Source: Acidobacteriota bacterium (lineage in GTDB: Bacteria > Acidobacteriota > Vicinamibacteria > Vicinamibacterales > UBA2999). From it: a DNA stretch of 34,753 nucleotides. Shown here piece by piece: positions 7,281-14,365 of the stretch. Each line of letters starts with the position of its first letter. The stretch's first letter is position 1. Under the pieces are notes generated by a model. The model saw only the letters and a program-made list of their open reading frames with translations, searched no databases and was not told the origin of the DNA. The stretch is taken from contig CAUJDN010000089.1 of the NCBI GenBank assembly GCA_963169195.1, positions 1 through 34,753 on the forward strand, read 5' to 3'. The translations under genes and the position numbers were made by a program.

Positions 7281-8378
7281 TCACTCGATCCACCCCCCGC
7301 CGAGAACCTCTTCGCCCTCGTAGACGACGACAGCCTGCCCCGGCGTGACGGCCGTCTGCGGCTCGTCGAACGCCAGTTCGGCGCGCCCGTCGCCCAGGGC
7401 GCGGACGCGCGCGGGAGCGGCGGGATGGCGGTGGCGGATCTGCGCGGAGACGCGGCGCCAGCCGGCGGGCGCCACGCCCGACGTCCAATTCACGCCGGAC
7501 GCCGTGAGCGAGGCGCGGCCGAGGGCCTCCTTCGGGCCCACGACGATACGGGCCGCGGCCGCGTCGATGTGCGTGACGTAGAGCGGCGCGGATGACGAGA
7601 GGCGCAGGCCCCTGCGCTGGCCGATGGTGAAGCGGTGCACGCCCTCGTGCGTGCCGAGCACGCGCCCACCCTCCGAGACGATGGCGCCCGGGCGCGTGAG
7701 GTGGGGAGCCTCGCGCTCGACGAAGGCGGCGTAGTCACCGTCGGGCACGAAGCAGATCTCCTGGCTGTCCGGCTTCCCGGCGACGCGCAGGCCCAGCCGC
7801 CGCGCGTGGTCCCGCACCGCGTCCTTGTCCAGGTGGCCGACGGGGAACAGCGCCCGCGCCATCTGCTCCTGCGTCAGCGCGAAGAGGAAGTACGACTGGT
7901 CCTTCCCGAGATCCCGCCCGCGCAGGAGGTGGAAGATCCCGTCCTCGCCTCGCGTGATGCGCGCGTAGTGCCCGGTGGCCAGCGCGCCGGCTCCGAGCCC
8001 GCCAGCCTGGTCGAGCAGGGCCGAGAACTTCAGGTCGCTGTTGCAGCGCGCACAGGGGATAGGCGTGCGCCCGGCGACGTACTCCCGCACGAAATTGGAC
8101 ACCACCGCCTCGTCGAACCGCGACTCGAAGTTCAGGATGTAGTGCGGGAAGCCAATGGCCTGGGCCACGCGCCGCGCGTCGTGCAGGTCGTCCAGCGTGC
8201 AGCAGGCGCCGGCCGCGCGGCCGCTCCCCGGATCACCGGGACCGTGGCCCGGGCGACCGGAGGGAGTCGACGGGTGGAGGTGCATCGACACACCGACGAC
8301 GTCGTGACCCTGCTCGGCGAGCAGGGCCGCGGCGACCGAGGAATCGACGCCGCCCGACATGGCGACGACAATCCGCAT
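7281..8378 (-). CDS. mnmA: tRNA-specific 2-thiouridylase MnmA
   Basis: A 365-residue enzyme that puts sulfur on C2 of the wobble uridine (U34) of Lys, Glu and Gln tRNAs. The ATP-pyrophosphatase PP-loop is AMSGGVDSS (6-14). The two catalytic cysteines are readable: Cys112 in CARCNSDLKF (nucleophile/thiolating Cys) and Cys209 in SQEICFVPDGDY (persulfide-forming). GKDQSYFLF (158-166) is the tRNA-binding signature. A Gly/Pro/Arg-rich insert at about 36-57 precedes the GACCTLDD segment and is slightly longer than usual. The gene lies 6 bp downstream of a cysteine desulfurase, the expected sulfur donor, so direct delivery to MnmA is plausible. Confidence 0.95.
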   Translation of the reverse strand: MRIVVAMSGGVDSSVAAALLAEQGHDVVGVSMHLHPSTPSGRPGHGPGDPGSGRAAGACCTLDDLHDARRVAQAIGFPHYILNFESRFDEAVVSNFVREYVAGRTPIPCARCNSDLKFSALLDQAGGLGAGALATGHYARITRGEDGIFHLLRGRDLGKDQSYFLFALTQEQMARALFPVGHLDKDAVRDHARRLGLRVAGKPDSQEICFVPDGDYAAFVEREAPHLTRPGAIVSEGGRVLGTHEGVHRFTIGQRRGLRLSSSAPLYVTHIDAAAARIVVGPKEALGRASLTASGVNWTSGVAPAGWRRVSAQIRHRHPAAPARVRALGDGRAELAFDEPQTAVTPGQAVVVYEGEEVLGGGWIE

Positions 8379-8384
8379 GCGTGT

Positions 8385-9545
8385 TCACCGCCTCATCGTC
8401 ACGGTCAGGTTTCTCAATTTCTCCACGAGGCCGGGGAGGACCGCGATGACCCGGTCCACGTCGATGTCGGTCGTGGCCTCGCCCAGGCTGAAGCGGATGG
8501 AACCCAGCGTGCGGGCGTGGGGCAGCCCCATGGCCTTCAGCACGTGCGACGGCTCCAGCGTGCCGGACGAGCAGGCGGACCCGGACGAGACCGCGATGCC
8601 TTCGAGGTCCAGGCCGATGAGCAGCGATTCCGACTCGATGCGCTCGACGCTGATGTTGCTCGTGTTGGGCACACGAGGCGCGGCGGCGCCGTTCCGATCG
8701 CTGCCGGCCACGGCCGCCATTACGCCGACCTCGAGGCGGTCGCGCAGCGCCGCCTGTCGCGGCCCTTCGCCCGCCATCTTGCGGAGCGCGCGCGCCGCGG
8801 CTGCGCCCATTCCCGCGATGCCGGCCACGTTCTCGGTGCCGGCCCGCCGCCCCCGTTCCTGGCGGCCGCCAGTGACGAACGGCGCGAGGCGCACGCCTCG
8901 CCGAATCCACAGCGCGCCGACGCCCTTCGGGCCGTAGAACTTGTGCGCAGACACGGACAGCAGGTCCACGCCCAGACGCCGCACGTCGATGGGAAGCTTG
9001 CCCGCGGTCTGGACGGCATCGGTGTGCACCAGGACGCCGCGGGCCCGTGCGGCCTGGGCGATGGCCTCGACGGGCTGGACCGTGCCGAGCTCGTTGTTGG
9101 CGTGCATGACCGACACGAGGGCCGTGTCGTCGGCCAGCGCCTCGGTCACCGCATCCACCGAGACGATCCCGGTGGCGTCCACCGGGACGACGGTGACGCG
9201 CCACCCGCGGCGGGCGAGCGCCTTCATCGTGTTCAGGACGGCCTCGTGCTCGATGGCCGTGGTGACGAGGTGACGCCGCCCGGTGGGCTCGAGGGCCTCG
9301 GCCGCACCCCGGATGGCGGCGTTGTCGCTCTCGGTACCGCCGCCCGTGAACACGACCTCGGAGGGCTCGGCCCGCAGCAGCTCCGCCACCTGCCCGCGGG
9401 CGTCGTCCAACGCGGCCTTGGCCTGCTGTCCGAAGTGGTGGATGCTGGAGGCGTTGCCCCAGACCTCGCGGGTGACCCGCGCGACGAGGTCGACGACCTC
9501 CGGGGCCGGCGGGGTGGTGGCATTGTGGTCCAGATAGATCCGCAT
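8385..9545 (-). CDS. Cysteine desulfurase (IscS/NifS group, PLP)
   Basis: A 386-residue class-V aminotransferase-fold enzyme that converts cysteine to alanine and carries the sulfur as a persulfide. Visible sites are YLDHNATTP (4-12), EH at 99-100 (His100 stacks on PLP), TDAVQ at 175-179, the PLP lysine Lys202 in SAHKFYGPKG, and the persulfide Cys325 in SSGSACSSGTLEPSH. The SGSACSS loop is the long flexible type of IscS/NifS enzymes rather than the SufS type. It is first in a two-gene unit with mnmA (6 bp gap), which points to tRNA thiolation; iron-sulfur cluster supply is also possible since no iscU/sufB neighbours are seen. An extended -10 lies 12 nt upstream. Confidence 0.92.
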   Translation of the reverse strand: MRIYLDHNATTPPAPEVVDLVARVTREVWGNASSIHHFGQQAKAALDDARGQVAELLRAEPSEVVFTGGGTESDNAAIRGAAEALEPTGRRHLVTTAIEHEAVLNTMKALARRGWRVTVVPVDATGIVSVDAVTEALADDTALVSVMHANNELGTVQPVEAIAQAARARGVLVHTDAVQTAGKLPIDVRRLGVDLLSVSAHKFYGPKGVGALWIRRGVRLAPFVTGGRQERGRRAGTENVAGIAGMGAAAARALRKMAGEGPRQAALRDRLEVGVMAAVAGSDRNGAAAPRVPNTSNISVERIESESLLIGLDLEGIAVSSGSACSSGTLEPSHVLKAMGLPHARTLGSIRFSLGEATTDIDVDRVIAVLPGLVEKLRNLTVTMRR

Positions 9546-9556
9546 GGCCCTTCAGG

Positions 9557-9565
9557 ATCGTAGCA
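9557..9565 (-). promoter_or_regulatory. Extended -10 promoter of the cysteine desulfurase-mnmA unit
   Basis: On the minus strand TGC-TACGAT (9565-9557) lies 11 nt before the ATG at 9545. The predicted leader is only a few nt long, although GAAGGG just before the ATG could act as ribosome site. The TGC-TAnnAT form matches the dacA and glpX promoters in this window. Confidence 0.42.
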
Positions 9566-9594
9566 CTTCTGCTAACCCTCAGTGGTAAAAGGAC

Positions 9595-9623
9595 TAGACA
9601 AGCCCCGGCCCAGGCTCCATACT
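9595..9623 (+). promoter_or_regulatory. Sigma70-type promoter of the bactofilin gene
   Basis: TAGACA (9595-9600), 17 bp, CATACT (9618-9623). Transcription would begin near 9630, about 100 nt ahead of the bactofilin ATG. That leader ends with a strong GGGGGAGGAAC ribosome site. The leader itself (about 9630-9710) shows no obvious riboswitch fold. Confidence 0.5.
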
Positions 9624-9727
9624 GTCGGGACTTCAGGCGCGAAACCCAACTTCCCCGGGTTTCTGGCAGTCTTTCTCGAACGGCACCCTCAAGGCTCGAT
9701 ATTCAGGAGAGGGGGAGGAACCTAACG

Positions 9728-10264
9728 ATGTGGAAGCGTGACGAGTCGGTCAAGCCGGCGACGCCACCGGCGCCCGCGCCCGCGGCCCCGGCGGCACCCG
9801 CGGTCTCGATGCCCCCGGCAGCGAGTGAACGGCGGCATCAACACATGGGGGAGAACGTGAACATTGGGAAGTCGGTCATCATCAAGGGCGAGCTGAGCGG
9901 CAGCGAGGATCTGACCATCGAGGGTCACGTCGAAGGCCGGATCGAGCTGAAGGAGAACATCCTCACGATTGGCCCGAACGGGAAGATTCGTGCGGAGGTC
10001 TTCGCCAAGTCGGTCATCGTCCTGGGCGAGGTCACCGGCAACGTCACGGCTTCCGACAAGGTGGACATCCGCGACAACGGATCGGTGGACGGCGACATCA
10101 CCTCGCCGCGCGTCGCCATCGCCGAGGGCGCGCACTTCCGCGGCAGTGTCGACATGCAGCGCGGCGGCGGCAAGCCGGCGGCGAAGGCGCCCGCGCCCGC
10201 GCCCGCGACCGCCGCTGCGTCCGCGGCCGCGGCTCCGGCCCAGGGACAGAAGGTGGGCGCGTAA
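9728..10264 (+). CDS. Bactofilin (polymer-forming cytoskeletal protein)
   Basis: A 178-residue protein with a central bactofilin domain at about 43-143: repeated short hydrophobic/glycine strands (IGKSVIIKGELSG, LTIEGHVEGRIEL, LTIGPNGKIRAEV, VIVLGEVTGNVTA, VDIRDNGSVDGDI, VAIAEGAHFRGSV) that form a right-handed beta-helix. Bactofilins polymerise without nucleotide and scaffold cell-shape or envelope enzymes. Ala/Pro-rich flexible tails flank it (about 11-32 and 150-176), as is usual. It has its own promoter and a strong ribosome site. The next gene, a methyltransferase-like protein, starts 15 nt downstream and probably shares the transcript. Confidence 0.9.
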   Translation: MWKRDESVKPATPPAPAPAAPAAPAVSMPPAASERRHQHMGENVNIGKSVIIKGELSGSEDLTIEGHVEGRIELKENILTIGPNGKIRAEVFAKSVIVLGEVTGNVTASDKVDIRDNGSVDGDITSPRVAIAEGAHFRGSVDMQRGGGKPAAKAPAPAPATAAASAAAAPAQGQKVGA

Positions 10265-10279
10265 GGGACCGACGGGGAC

Positions 10280-10957
10280 ATGGCCGAATCCGCTCGTTCG
10301 TTGACGGACCTGTTTGGCCTGTTCGGGAACCGCCGCGCGGCCGAGGCCCGGCCCGCGGCGGCGTCGGCCCCTGCGACCGAGCCCGAGGTCAGCCACCCGA
10401 CCAAGGCGCTCCAGAAGTTCCTCGGCTGGTTGGAGAACCGCGAGCGCCCGGTGCTGGTGGACCTGGGGCCGGTGGTTGGCAGCAATGTCAACTTCTTCGG
10501 GGAGCAGCTCGGCTGCCGCATCCGGGTCGAGGACATCGCTTCCGACATCGAGGCGCACCTCAAGGCCGGCACGATCGACGAGCTGCCGGCGTTCTTCGCC
10601 AGGCGCTTCACGCAGCCGCCCGGCTCGGTGGACGGCATCCTCTGCTGGGACGTGTTCGACTACCTCGACAAGGCGGCATCGCAGACGCTGGCCGCCGCGC
10701 TCACCACGCTGCTCAAACCGGATGGCGTGCTGCTCGGCTTCTTCAGCACCGCCGAGGGGCGGCCGCCGTTGTACACGAAGTACGTGGTCGTGGATCCGAT
10801 GCACCTGAAGTATCGGACCTACCCGGCGAGCCGACCGCGCCAGCGGGCGCTGCTCAATGGCGACATCATCCGGATGTTCGGAGGCCTGAGGGTGTCCGAC
10901 TCGTTCCTGATGAAGAGCCACATCCGGGAGATGTTGTTCCGGAAGAGTTCCACCTAG
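10280..10957 (+). CDS. Class I SAM-methyltransferase-like protein, degenerate SAM loop
   Basis: A 225-residue protein. Residues 1-45 are Ala/Pro-rich and probably disordered. From about 46 the sequence follows a Rossmann methyltransferase order: motif [12 protein letters not shown] (58-68), a post-I acidic residue near Glu84, motif [15 protein letters not shown] (117-129) and motif [15 protein letters not shown] (144-155). Motif I reads G-P-V-V-G instead of the usual GxGxG, so SAM binding may be weakened or lost; it could be a scaffold or pseudoenzyme. The C-terminal basic stretch ([11 protein letters not shown], about 185-195) may be a substrate or nucleic-acid contact. It lies 15 nt after the bactofilin gene and 14 nt before a SAM hydrolase gene. 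The substrate is unknown. Confidence 0.7.
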   Translation: MAESARSLTDLFGLFGNRRAAEARPAAASAPATEPEVSHPTKALQKFLGWLENRERPVLVDLGPVVGSNVNFFGEQLGCRIRVEDIASDIEAHLKAGTIDELPAFFARRFTQPPGSVDGILCWDVFDYLDKAASQTLAAALTTLLKPDGVLLGFFSTAEGRPPLYTKYVVVDPMHLKYRTYPASRPRQRALLNGDIIRMFGGLRVSDSFLMKSHIREMLFRKSST

Positions 10958-10971
10958 GGGCGGGCCCCGCC

Positions 10972-11772
10972 ATGGCCCGCCCGGTTGTTGCCCTCCTCAG
11001 CGACTTCGGCACCACGGATCACTACGCCGGCACCATGAAGGCGGTGGTGCTCGGCGTGTGCCCGGACGTCACCCTGGTGGACATCGGCCACGACGTCCCG
11101 CCGCACGACATCCTGGCCGGCGCGCTCGACCTGGCGGCGTGCTACCGCTACTTCCCGGCCGGCACCGTCTTCCTGGTGGTCGTGGACCCGGGCGTGGGCT
11201 CCGCGCGGCGCGGCATCGCCGCCGAGGCCGGCGACTACCGTTTCGTGGCGCCGGACAACGGCGTGCTGACGGCGGTGTTCAAGGAGTCGCCGCCGCGGAA
11301 GGTGGTGGAGCTCACCGAGCGGAAGTTCGCGCGTCCGACGGTGAGCCGCACCTTCGAAGGCCGCGACCGGTTCGCGCCCGCCGCCGGCTGGCTGGCCCGG
11401 GGCATCGCGCTCGCCTCGCTGGGGCGGTCCGTCACCGACTATCGCCGCATCGAGATCCCGGAGCCGGAGATCACCGCGGACCGAATCGCCGGGGTGGTCC
11501 TGCGCGTCGACCGCTTCGGCAACTGCATCACGAACATCGACCGGCGCAGCCTCGAGAAGCTGGCGCACGGCGGCAGGCTGGCCATCACGGCCGGCGCGCA
11601 CGACATTCCGCGCCTGGTGAGCACGTACGACGAGGCGCAGGGCGACGATCCCTGCGCGCTCGTCGGGAGCACGGATCATCTGGAGGTGGCGGTGAACGCC
11701 GCCAGCGCTGCCGAGCGCCTCGGGCTGGCGCGGGGGTCGCCCGTGATCGTGGCACGCCAGCCCTCGCCCTAG
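10972..11772 (+). CDS. DUF62 / SAM hydroxide adenosyltransferase (SAM hydrolase family)
   Basis: A 266-residue member of the chlorinase/fluorinase-related DUF62 family, whose usual members split S-adenosylmethionine with water into adenosine and methionine. Family motifs seen are [10 protein letters not shown] (9-18), [11 protein letters not shown] (37-47), [10 protein letters not shown] (71-80) and APDNGVL (93-99). Also present are [16 protein letters not shown] (127-142) and [10 protein letters not shown] (180-189), the last being the C-terminal base-binding motif. The catalytic Asp and Arg correspond to Asp72 and Arg79. The third triad residue, His in the usual TFHGRD, is Glu129 here. Halogenation is unlikely because the fluorinase TFYS sequence is absent. 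It is third in a likely transcript after bactofilin and the methyltransferase-like gene. Confidence 0.85.
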   Translation: MARPVVALLSDFGTTDHYAGTMKAVVLGVCPDVTLVDIGHDVPPHDILAGALDLAACYRYFPAGTVFLVVVDPGVGSARRGIAAEAGDYRFVAPDNGVLTAVFKESPPRKVVELTERKFARPTVSRTFEGRDRFAPAAGWLARGIALASLGRSVTDYRRIEIPEPEITADRIAGVVLRVDRFGNCITNIDRRSLEKLAHGGRLAITAGAHDIPRLVSTYDEAQGDDPCALVGSTDHLEVAVNAASAAERLGLARGSPVIVARQPSP

Positions 11773-11780
11773 CGCGAATT

Positions 11781-11789
11781 TGCTACCAT
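11781..11789 (+). promoter_or_regulatory. Extended -10 promoter of glpX
   Basis: TGC-TACCAT at 11781-11789, immediately after the DUF62 stop codon. The leader to the ATG at 11838 would be about 42 nt and ends with GGGGA as ribosome site. No -35 is needed for an extended -10. The ATG at 11788 within this element is out of frame with glpX. Confidence 0.4.
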
Positions 11790-11837
11790 GACCTGTTTGC
11801 CCGGGGCGGCCCGGTCGCCCCACGCGGGGACGCCATC

Positions 11838-12863
11838 ATGCACACCTCCACGACGCGCAACAACGACAAGACGATGGAATCGGACCTCTCACTGGAGTTC
11901 CTGCGGGTGGTCGAGCAGGCGGCCATCGCCTGCGCCCACACCATGGGCCAGGGGGACCGGCACCTCTCGGACCAGGCCGCCGTGGAGGCCATGCGCCGCG
12001 AAATGGACACCGTCCCCATCGACGGCACCATCGTCATCGGGGAGGGCGAGCGCGACGAGGCGCCGATGCTCTTCATCGGCGAGAAGGTCGGCATGGCCCA
12101 GAGCTCGAAGCACGCCGGCCGCACGTTCGACGGCGTGGACATCGCCGTGGATCCGCTGGAGGGCACGAACCTGTGCGCGACTGGCGCGCCCAACGCCATC
12201 GCGGTGCTGGCGGCGTCCGAGCACGGCGGGCTGCTGCACGCGCCGGACCTCTACATGGAGAAGCTGGTCGTCGGCCCGAGCTCGAAGCACCTGGTCGATC
12301 TCGACGCACCGGTGCGCGAGAACCTGCGGGCGATCGCGCGCAGCCTCGGGCGCCAGGTGGACGAGCTGACGGTAGTGGTGCTGGACCGCCCACGCCACGA
12401 GGAGTTGATCGCGCAGATCCGCGCCACCGGGGCCCGCATCCGCCTCATCGGCGACGGCGATCTCTCGGCGGGCATTGCCGCGGCGGTGGCCGGCAGCGGC
12501 GTGCACGCGGTGATGGGCACGGGGGGCGCGCCCGAGGGCGTGCTGACGGCGGCCGCCATGCGCTGCCTGAACGGAGAGATCTTCGCGCGGCTCGTCGTGA
12601 GCAAGCCCGAGCACGAGGAGCGCTGCCGGGCGATGGGCATCACCGATTTCAGCCGGGTCTACAAGTCGGCGGACCTGGCCTGCGGCCGCAACATCATCTT
12701 CGCCGCCACGGGTGTCACCGACGGCGCGCTCATGAAGGGCGTCCGTCTCTTCGGCGATGGCATCCGCACGAGCTCCGTGGTGATGCAGACCAACCCGCAC
12801 CGCATCCGGTTCATCGACAGTATTCAGGTGTACCCGGGGCCGTCGGTGAAGATTCGGTTCTGA
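11838..12863 (+). CDS. glpX: Class II fructose-1,6-bisphosphatase
   Basis: A 341-residue GlpX-type phosphatase that hydrolyses fructose-1,6-bisphosphate in gluconeogenesis; some relatives also take sedoheptulose-1,7-bisphosphate. Motifs are [13 protein letters not shown] (metal-binding acids, about 57-69), [14 protein letters not shown] (about 96-109), [16 protein letters not shown] (about 205-220), [15 protein letters not shown] (about 232-246) and the metal Glu within [16 protein letters not shown] replaces the more usual TNLxAxGxPNA without loss of key acids. Length is standard. The ATG at 11838 has a GGGGA site; a second ATG 12 codons later ([11 protein letters not shown]) would also give a complete family protein. 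Confidence 0.93.
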   Translation: MHTSTTRNNDKTMESDLSLEFLRVVEQAAIACAHTMGQGDRHLSDQAAVEAMRREMDTVPIDGTIVIGEGERDEAPMLFIGEKVGMAQSSKHAGRTFDGVDIAVDPLEGTNLCATGAPNAIAVLAASEHGGLLHAPDLYMEKLVVGPSSKHLVDLDAPVRENLRAIARSLGRQVDELTVVVLDRPRHEELIAQIRATGARIRLIGDGDLSAGIAAAVAGSGVHAVMGTGGAPEGVLTAAAMRCLNGEIFARLVVSKPEHEERCRAMGITDFSRVYKSADLACGRNIIFAATGVTDGALMKGVRLFGDGIRTSSVVMQTNPHRIRFIDSIQVYPGPSVKIRF

Positions 12864-12874
12864 AGCTGGCACGA

Positions 12875-12933
12875 GGCAGAAGGCCCGAGGCGGCACCTGC
12901 GGCCCGCCGCCGTGGCTTCTGCCGCCGGCCTTC
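12875..12933. repeat. Two overlapping inverted repeats after glpX
   Basis: GGCAGAAG (12875-12882) pairs with CTTCTGCC (12916-12923), while GAAGGCC (12879-12885) pairs with GGCCTTC (12927-12933). The left arms overlap, so only one hairpin can form at a time. No U-tract follows. They may end the glpX message, act as alternative RNA folds, or be remnants of a dispersed GCAGAAG repeat. Confidence 0.4.
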
Positions 12934-12966
12934 GGTCTTCGACCCCGGGCTCCTGCCGTTCCTGCC

Positions 12967-14202
12967 TTGCCCTCCGCTCCGTCGTCTTCCCGTCGCAACG
13001 TCTACACCGCGGCTGCGGCCAACGGCATCGGCTTCGCCGGCTTCACGCTGGTGATGCCGTTCCTCCCGCTCTACATCCGCGAGCTGGGCGTCACCGACAT
13101 CGCGGACATCGCCTTCTGGACAGGGCTCACGCTGGGCGCCACGCCCGCCGTGACGGCCGTGAGCGCCCCGCTCTGGGGTCGCGTGGGGGACAAGTATGGC
13201 AGCAAGGTGCTGGTGCTGCGGTCGCTGATGGCGTTCGTGCTCACCAAGGGCGCCATGGCGTTCGTGACCGCGCCATGGCAGCTGTTCGCGCTGCGCGCCC
13301 TGCTCGGCGTGTTCGCCGGATACGGAGCGTTGACCGTGTCGATGGCGGCCGAGTCCGCGCCGCGCGAGAAGATGGCCGAGGCCATCGGTACCGTCCAGGT
13401 GGCGCAGCGCCTGGGCCCGGCGGTCGGGCCGGTCGTCGGTGGCCTGCTGGCGCCGCTGGTCGGCCTGCGGTGGACGTTCCTGATTGCCGCCGCGTTCTAC
13501 CTGGCGGCGGCCGCGCTGGTGGCGGGGATGTACCGCGAACCACGAACGCGACAGGCGCGCAGCGCCGGTCGCCGGCTCGGCGAGGTCATCGGCGAGCTCG
13601 TCCGCACGCCGGGTTTCGTGATGGTCTTCACCGTCATCCTGTGCCTGCAGCTGGTCGATCGCAGCTTCGGCCCCATCCTGCCGCTGTATGTCGAGCGGCT
13701 CGGGCTGCCGGCGTCGCAGGTGCCGCTGGTGTCGGGTGTGCTGTTCTCCATCGCGGCCCTCTTCGCGGCCATCGGCCATCACTACGCCGGCGCCCTGCTC
13801 CTGCAGTGGACGCCTCGCGTGCTCATCACGTCGTCATCGGCGCTGACCGCGGCGGGCCTGCTGCTGCTGGTGCTGGTCCCGTCGGTGTGGGCCTTCGGTG
13901 TGGCCCTGGCCCTGGCCGGCGCCGCCATCGGCGTGGGCATGACCGCGGCCTACACGTCGGGCGGCGTGCTGCTGCCACCCGACGCGCACGCGACCGGCTT
14001 CGGGCTGTTGACGACGGCCTCGCTCATCGGCCTGGCGGTGAGCCCCATCGTGGCGGGCTTCATCAGCGGGCCGGAGCTTCGGGTGGTCTTCGAGGCCGAC
14101 ATCGCGCTGCTGGCACTGCTCGCGGCCGTCGCCTGGATGCGGATGGCGCCGGGCGACGCTACTCGTCGGCCTCCGGTGGCTTCCGATGCTTCTGCTTCCT
14201 GA
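12967..14202 (+). CDS. Major facilitator superfamily transporter (drug:H+ antiporter type)
   Basis: A 411-residue inner-membrane protein with about 12 hydrophobic segments split by a hydrophilic loop near 190-215 (YREPRTRQARSAGRRLG). MFS motif A is GRVGDKYGSKVLVLRS (71-86) between TM2 and TM3. RLGPAVGPVVGGLLAP (about 138-153) in TM5 resembles motif C of antiporters, supporting an efflux role; the substrate is unknown. The start is TTG 12967, with no good ribosome site. The next in-frame candidates fall inside TM1, so the N-terminus is uncertain. The last 44 bp overlap a short antisense ORF (14159-14305). Confidence 0.85.
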   Translation: MPSAPSSSRRNVYTAAAANGIGFAGFTLVMPFLPLYIRELGVTDIADIAFWTGLTLGATPAVTAVSAPLWGRVGDKYGSKVLVLRSLMAFVLTKGAMAFVTAPWQLFALRALLGVFAGYGALTVSMAAESAPREKMAEAIGTVQVAQRLGPAVGPVVGGLLAPLVGLRWTFLIAAAFYLAAAALVAGMYREPRTRQARSAGRRLGEVIGELVRTPGFVMVFTVILCLQLVDRSFGPILPLYVERLGLPASQVPLVSGVLFSIAALFAAIGHHYAGALLLQWTPRVLITSSSALTAAGLLLLVLVPSVWAFGVALALAGAAIGVGMTAAYTSGGVLLPPDAHATGFGLLTTASLIGLAVSPIVAGFISGPELRVVFEADIALLALLAAVAWMRMAPGDATRRPPVASDASAS

Positions 14203-14305
14203 ACGGCCGCTTCGTTCTGTCCTCGTGCGCGCCGCCGGTCTGGCGCGGCAGGGGCGCGCGCGGGAGACGCGGCTTGCCGGCGCGACGGGGAGCCTTCCGG
14301 GCCAT
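14159..14305 (-). CDS. Small very basic protein (48 residues), antisense to the MFS gene end
   Basis: An ORF of 48 codons beginning MARKAPRRAG and ending KPPEADE. About 17 of 48 residues are Lys or Arg, arranged as two basic blocks around LPRQTGGAHED. The pattern recalls small nucleic-acid- or ribosome-associated proteins, but I cannot name a family. Support for a real gene is a TACAAT -10 box (minus strand, 14321-14316) ending 10 nt before the ATG, and GC-rich third codon positions like its neighbours. Against it are its short length, the lack of a Shine-Dalgarno and the fact that GC-rich DNA yields many chance ORFs. It is divergent from hflX and overlaps the MFS stop region by 44 bp. Confidence 0.42.
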   Translation of the reverse strand: MARKAPRRAGKPRLPRAPLPRQTGGAHEDRTKRPFRKQKHRKPPEADE

Positions 14306-14315
14306 GGCGCCTGAC

Positions 14316-14357
14316 ATTGTAGCGGCGGGCGATCGCGCGCGGGCCATCCTGTAGAAT
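14316..14357. promoter_or_regulatory. Divergent -10 boxes for the small basic ORF (minus) and hflX (plus)
   Basis: TACAAT on the minus strand (14321-14316) ends 10 nt before the ATG at 14305. TAGAAT on the plus strand (14352-14357) ends 8 nt before the hflX ATG at 14366. Both predict mRNAs with almost no leader. No convincing -35 boxes are seen. The 60 bp between the two start codons hold nothing else. Confidence 0.45.
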
Positions 14358-14365
14358 CTCATGCG

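Noticed and set aside
7635..9563. 642-codon open frame on the plus strand across mnmA and the cysteine desulfurase
   Set aside because: Antisense to both genes, which have complete catalytic motifs on the minus strand; the plus-strand product shows only His/Arg/Asp-rich low complexity.
10972..11772. Fluorinase or chlorinase
   Set aside because: The family is related, but the fluorinase-specific TFYS segment is absent and the gene context is housekeeping; a hydrolase-type DUF62 protein is the better call.
11788..12369. Plus-strand ORF starting at the ATG in the glpX promoter
   Set aside because: It is in a different frame from glpX, overlaps it, and yields Arg/Ser/Pro-rich sequence with no domain.
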